Shown piece by piece: positions 59,920 through 64,000 of a stretch of DNA of 64,000 nt (within the stretch, counting starts at the first letter, position 1; each line of letters starts with the position of its first letter). Source of the DNA: Massariosphaeria phaeospora (taxonomy: Eukaryota > Ascomycota > Dothideomycetes > Pleosporales); the NCBI GenBank assembly GCA_011032825.1, contig JAADJZ010000007.1, positions 1,302,001 to 1,366,000 on the forward strand, given 5' to 3'. The notes beneath the pieces are model-generated. The model made no database searches and was not told the DNA's origin. It saw nothing but the letters and a program-made list of their open reading frames with translations. Position numbers and translations under genes: made by a program.

Positions 59920-62016
59920 CCGTGTCCGTGCGCGTAATGCGCTAGTTCGCGTAATACGCTACTTTTATCAAAAACAACAAAAGTTTAACACGCGATAATT
60001 CTACTAATATAGCTCTAATAGACAACGCACTTATAGAAATAGAATTCTTAGAACCTAGCAAAGATTTTTTATATAAAAAGATTGCTGCTAAGCATAGTAT
60101 TGTACGATCTACGTTAACTTAAAAGCATTAAGAAATAACGCGCGCTTTAGAAGCGAAGAACTTTGAATAGCAAAAACTTAGCCTACAACAAAAGCAGAAG
60201 CTTATACAATATATTAAAGAACTTACAAAGAAATACTTGCTACCTACAAGAAAAATAATACAGAATTTCGCTTCTACAATAGCTAAGAAGCTAGTTAGCG
60301 AAAGCTAGGTTACTTGCTTTATTAACTAACAAAGCAATTACTTTATTTTACAATAGACAGCTAGGATAGACAGCAATCGCTACAAAGCTAACTTAGAGAA
60401 TAAATATTGCTTCTATTTTCATCTACTACATAGCAAGCTTGAGCAATATTAGATAAATTCTCGTTATATCTACAATATAAATAAAAAAAGCTTTCTAATT
60501 AGTATTGTTAGTAGATTAAAAAGAATATTTAGCAGGCAAATGTAAGAGAATAAAAAGGTTAGAGCATTACTCTAGAATAGTAATTGCGCATAAATTACGC
60601 TTCTAGCATGTATATGCGCTAATAGATTTGCTCTACTTTCAAGCTTTATCTATAAAGCTACTAACAAAAGTATTCAATTAAGCTAAGTAGACGATATCTA
60701 GGCAGAAAAACACTTAGTTTTTATTACCTTATTACTTTCTAGCTAGACGAACAACGATATTGGACTTGCCTAGCTTAAGCAAGTGTTTAATCGCTATACA
60801 AAGCAGAAAACTCGATAATTCTATCAACTTTTAATTCTAGATAGCTACGGATCTTATATTACTATAGATTTTATTAACTACTATAACTAGAACAAGATTT
60901 TCTTTGCTATTCTACTTTCTTATTCGACTTATACGCTTTAGCTACTCGATGTAGCAATGTTTAAGCTTCTATCAACTGCTTACTTAGTAGAACTATCAAA
61001 CTACTTTCAAACAAGCTAAGGTTTTTTTTCTATTACTAAAGGCAACTTCTTTCTACTATTCTAGAAAGCGTAGGAAACTTTCTTTAAAGAACTAATAATT
61101 CTTAGCTCTTTTAGAGCAACAGGCATATTACTTTCTAATTCTAATTCTCAATAGATTTACCAAAGCTTAAGAATTAAGAGAAAACTTTTTATTATTACTT
61201 AGCGATTATAATTGAAGAAAGATAGATAGGCTTGTACGCTTTGTAGTAAGTAATTAAAGTAGTAAAAATACACAAAAGCTTCGTCAATCGCTCTACTACT
61301 TATTTGTTCAAAATAACCTACTTAAGCATAAAATAAATAGGCTTAAGTAGGCTCTATCTATTAAGAAAAAGCGTAAGAAAAAAAGCAAAGCTCTAGACTT
61401 TCAACAGCGCTAGGAGTATTATAGTAGAGCTATTTTCTAGTTACCAAGAAAAGTAAAGAAAGCACGTGTTCGTTAGTTAATTAAAGAGTAGGAAAATTAG
61501 AAGTAGCAACTTTAAAAAGCAAAGATAGCAAAGCTAAAGAAAGCAGCTAAGCTATACAAGGAAAAAATTGCAAAGAAAAAGCGTGTAGCGCGAAAAGCAG
61601 CTAAGATGCAAAGAAAAAGAATAAAGCAGAAAAAGCAGCAAAGCGAGCTCGCTAGAAAGAAGCTTGCGACGCTACAAAAGCTCTACAATCTTTATAGAAA
61701 AGTAAAAGAAAAGCTGCGCAGCTATTTTTACAAAGCAAAAAGCGTTACAAACGTAGCGTTAATGCTAGAAATACTACAAAGGCCTTAGAAAGCGTATTTG
61801 CTGCTTAAGCTATTCTAACGCGTTGCAGCTGCAGCGTTAAGCTTCTAGATAAATACAAGTAGTACAAATTAATCGCAAGTATCAATATAATACTCTACTT
61901 AAATATCTCGTAATAATATTAATTGTAGGTAGCTCTATAGCTTTATTTATGCTTAAGCTGTTTTTGATAAAAGTAGCGCATTACGCGAACTAGCGCATTA
62001 CGCGCACGAACACGGT
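59920..62016 (+). mobile_element. pogo-like DNA transposon P-3 (2,097 bp), uninterrupted
   Basis: About 60-bp terminal inverted repeats (CCGTGTCCGTGCGCGTAATG at left; CCGTGTTCGTGCGCGTAATG from the right), TA duplication at 59918-59919 and 62017-62018. The empty site is visible in G1 at about 31,979-32,000 on the other strand. It lies within the integrase region of G2. Confidence 0.94.
60000..61788 (+). pseudogene. DDE/pogo transposase of P-3, RIP-degraded
   Basis: The plus-strand frame gives KDFLYKKIAAKHSIVRSTLT (Psq-type helix-turn-helix), TRKIIQNFASTIAKKL, YNIDKK (first catalytic Asp block, normally NMDEKGF), LLILDSYGSY (second Asp block, ILDGHGSH), LLDVAMFKLLSTAY, and a Lys/Arg-rich coiled tail, open at 61606-61788, ending LEILQRP. 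Stops cluster at expected Trp and Gln codons. It is the best template in the window for reading P-1 and P-2. Confidence 0.85.
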
Positions 62017-62256
62017 ACTAGCTTTCTAACGCTATTGTTTTTAACTAAAAAGCACAATTCGTAGGCAACTTTTAGAAAACACTTTGCGCAGAGCTAGAAA
62101 TAACAAAACAGCTTTCGACAGCTTTCTACCTAAAAACTAACGAAGCTACAAAGAAAGCAAATTTGACAATTAAAACTATCTTAAAGCCGTTTGTAAACTA
62201 AAACTAAAAAAACTAAGCGCAGCTATGTTCTATTGTACAAATCGCAATCTAAAAAC

Positions 62257-62649
62257 TACGCTAGCGAATAGGTAGAAAGTACCTATTAATAGGTATAAGT
62301 TAAGTTATAAGTCGCACAAACTTTAAGTTAAAATTAAGTTAGAGTTAACCTAGCGTAGGTAGGAGTTAAGTTAGAGTAGTTAAAGCTCTAGGTTAAGAGT
62401 TAAGTTAGAGTTACCTAAATAGTTAAAAAACTATAATAAATAAATGTAATAAATATACATAGAAAACTTAATTTCAATATAAGTTGTAAATATTATATAA
62501 GACTTAACTACAACTTTAAGCTTTAACTACTTTAACTCAATTTCAACCTAAGCTACTTAGTAACTAGCGCGAGTTAAAGCTAGAGTTGAGTTAAAGTCTA
62601 ACGTAAGCTAACTCAACTCTAACTCAACTTCTATCTATTTACTAGCCTA
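62257..62649 (-). mobile_element. MITE-9, 393 bp, in G2, reverse
   Basis: Target duplication CTAAAAAC at 62249-62256 and CTAAAGAC at 62650-62657 (one G/A difference, as RIP would make). Confidence 0.94.
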
Positions 62650-63477
62650 CTAAAGACGAGAAGTAGTATTAACAAAAGTAAGCTTTTTCTTTCTGCAGCA
62701 TAGCTACGAGATAGACCTAATTTAGCTCTAAGCAAAGAAAAAAGCGGACACGCTTTACTAAGCAACTCTAGACTCTAAGCAAAGCGCAGCAGAAATAGCT
62801 AAAAAGATAAAAAAAGTTATCGACTTTGCGCAAGCTGCTATAGCAAAGGCTTAACAAGAGCAAGAAAAACAAGCAAATTGATATAAAAAAAAAGCGCCTT
62901 TGCTTTAGGTAAAGAACAAAGTCTAGTTGTAGTATAGCAAACACATCTCTAATAAGCGCCTAAGTAAAAAACTTAACTAGAAAAATAGTAAGTATATAGT
63001 TTTAGAAGTTAAATCTTTACGCAATGTCGTTTTGAATACTTTACTAGAGATAAATTCAACATTTCTAATAAATAAGCTTAGACTCGCGGTAGACTATTTT
63101 TTGAAAAGCTAGATAGTATTTAATTAGCGCCTAAGAAGCGTTACCGTAGAAAGCGAGCAAGAATAGCTAGTTAAGCGCATTACTAGCGAGCGCTAGAAAA
63201 AAGTTAAAAAAAGCTAGAAGCTAGAATATTAGGTTAAATAAACTAGCTATAACTAGCCTACATAGAAACTAGCGCTAGAAATCGAAAACACAAAAGCTTT
63301 ATTTACCTAGCAAGAATTTTCGGCAGCTTACTAGAACGCTAATAGAAAATTGCTAAAAAACTTTTAAAACAGCACGCTTTTAGAAAGAACGCTAGAACAA
63401 AAGCGAGCTCTCTAAAAATATCGCTAATAACGACACAAAAAAAACTACTTTTACTACAAGTTACAAAAAAAAGCTTA

Positions 63478-63765
63478 TGTAATAGGCTAGAAGCCTAATA
63501 AAAAGCTTTAGTCGTAGAACTTTGGTAGCTGTTAACGCTGTACGTAACAGCTTCGACGATACCTAAAAAAGCTTCGCTAGTTTCTAGTTAATAAAGGCTT
63601 TGCGGTATTAGGTTTCTACATAGCTTTTAAAAGCGCTTCGTAGGTACTTTAGAAGCTAACTAACTATAAAGTATATAAAGCTTTTCTATTCGCGCTGTAG
63701 ATAAACTCTATCGAATTTATTACATTCTCTATCTAGAACTTGCTTTCCTAGGCGATTTTCTTTTA
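63478..63765 (+). repeat. LTR of G2 (3' LTR)
   Basis: 288 bp, TGTAATAGGCTAG start, followed directly by the target duplication TAAAG. Confidence 0.92.
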
Positions 63766-64000
63766 TAAAGAGCGTATTTGCTGCTCTAGCTATTTTAACG
63801 CGTAGCAGCTGCAACGTTAAGCTTCTAGATAAATATAAGTAGCACAAGTTAATTGCAAGTATTAATATAGTACTCTACTAGAATATCTTGTAATAATATT
63901 AATTGTAGGTAGCTTTATAGCTTTATTTCTAATAGAGCGTTTATAGTGTTCGACGTGCATTAGCTAAATCCGTGCATTAAGTGCACGGACACGGTACTTA

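Larger units (their letters stand above)
48615..63765 (+). mobile_element. Ty3/gypsy LTR retrotransposon G2, interrupted
   Basis: 288-bp LTRs at 48615-48902 and 63478-63765. Target duplication TAAAG at 48610-48614 and 63766-63770, inside P-2. It hosts MITE-6 to MITE-9, hAT2 and P-3. The remainder is about 5.45 kb, some 550 bp shorter than G1. Plus-strand coding: gag about 49,000-49,980; RT with FCVNY near 57,860, FTKLDV near 57,958 and YLDN at 58162-58173 (YxDD altered); RNase H about 58,560-58,900; integrase zinc finger CDACKRAK near 59,660 and core to about 62,250; chromodomain-like end 63,100-63,300. Inactivated by stops. Confidence 0.9.
46287..63994 (+). mobile_element. pogo-like DNA transposon P-2, interrupted by MITE-5 and G2
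   Basis: Terminal repeats: CCGTGTCTATGCACTTAATG at left, CCGTGTCCGTGCACTTAATG read from the right. TA duplication at 46285-46286 and 63995-63996. After removing inserts it is about 2.15 kb. Transposase remnants occupy 46,370-48,609 and 63,771-63,800 on the plus strand, with the same motifs as P-3 and many stops. The subterminal sequence differs from P-3, so it is a sister subfamily. Confidence 0.9.

Noticed and set aside
15945..62649. Regularly recurring repeats considered as a CRISPR-like array
   Set aside because: Units are 393-bp transposons with target duplications spaced by kilobases in a eukaryotic genome.
15787..64000. AT-rich block considered as a centromere
   Set aside because: Composition fits, but the sequence is explained by nested RIP-altered transposons; nothing specific to a centromere can be read from sequence alone.

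Overview
The window is fungal nuclear DNA, most likely from a filamentous ascomycete of the Dothideomycetes (Pleosporales-like; this placement is inferred). Genes have several 45-90 bp GT-AG introns with CTAAC-type branch sites. The repeats carry the signature of repeat-induced point mutation (RIP): C-to-T and G-to-A changes, TA enrichment, and CAG/CAA codons turned into stops. The window joins two landscapes with a sharp boundary near 15,785.

Region 1 (1-15,784) is balanced-composition, gene-bearing DNA. It holds a phenol 2-monooxygenase-type flavoprotein (5' end outside the window), an intron-containing tRNA-Met(CAT), a SET-domain protein with a putative signal peptide, a hotdog-fold thioesterase, an RluA-type pseudouridine synthase head-to-head with the thioesterase, a Gfo/Idh/MocA oxidoreductase, a DHA2-like MFS transporter and a glutathione S-transferase. 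I see no single pathway among them. A small inverted repeat flanks the SET gene.

Region 2 (15,785-64,000) is AT-rich and consists almost wholly of nested transposons decayed by RIP. Most boundaries can be read exactly from terminal repeats and target-site duplications. Left stack: pogo P-1 (15,787-41,249; TSD TA) contains a 393-bp MITE, pogo Q-1 and Ty3/gypsy R (19,911-41,044; TSD CGTAT). R contains pogo Q-2 and Ty3/gypsy G1 (24,228-37,037; TSD CTAAC). G1 contains a 6-kb hAT element (24,762-31,163; 8-bp TSD) and another MITE, and the hAT element itself contains a MITE, giving five levels. Right stack: pogo P-2 (46,287-63,994) contains a MITE and Ty3/gypsy G2 (48,615-63,765; TSD TAAAG). G2 contains four MITEs, a second hAT copy (50,885-56,886) and pogo P-3 (59,920-62,016). 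Between the stacks lies older retroelement debris, including a chromodomain remnant and a Ty1/copia-like pol end, LTR and gag.

The most striking object is in the hAT family. Both copies carry, divergently from the transposase, a spliced histone H3-like gene of about 152 codons (30,217-30,769 and 55,940-56,492). It has a recognisable H3 tail (ARTKQT, GKVPRKPLA, ATRKS) and a nearly complete histone fold. Its first intron shares its 5' half with introns of the transposase-strand gene(s), which looks introner-like. Nine MITEs, all exactly 393 bp, have ends derived from this hAT family. All copies seen here are inactivated by RIP, but the H3 gene predates the split of the two hAT copies, so it was a stable cargo of the element.
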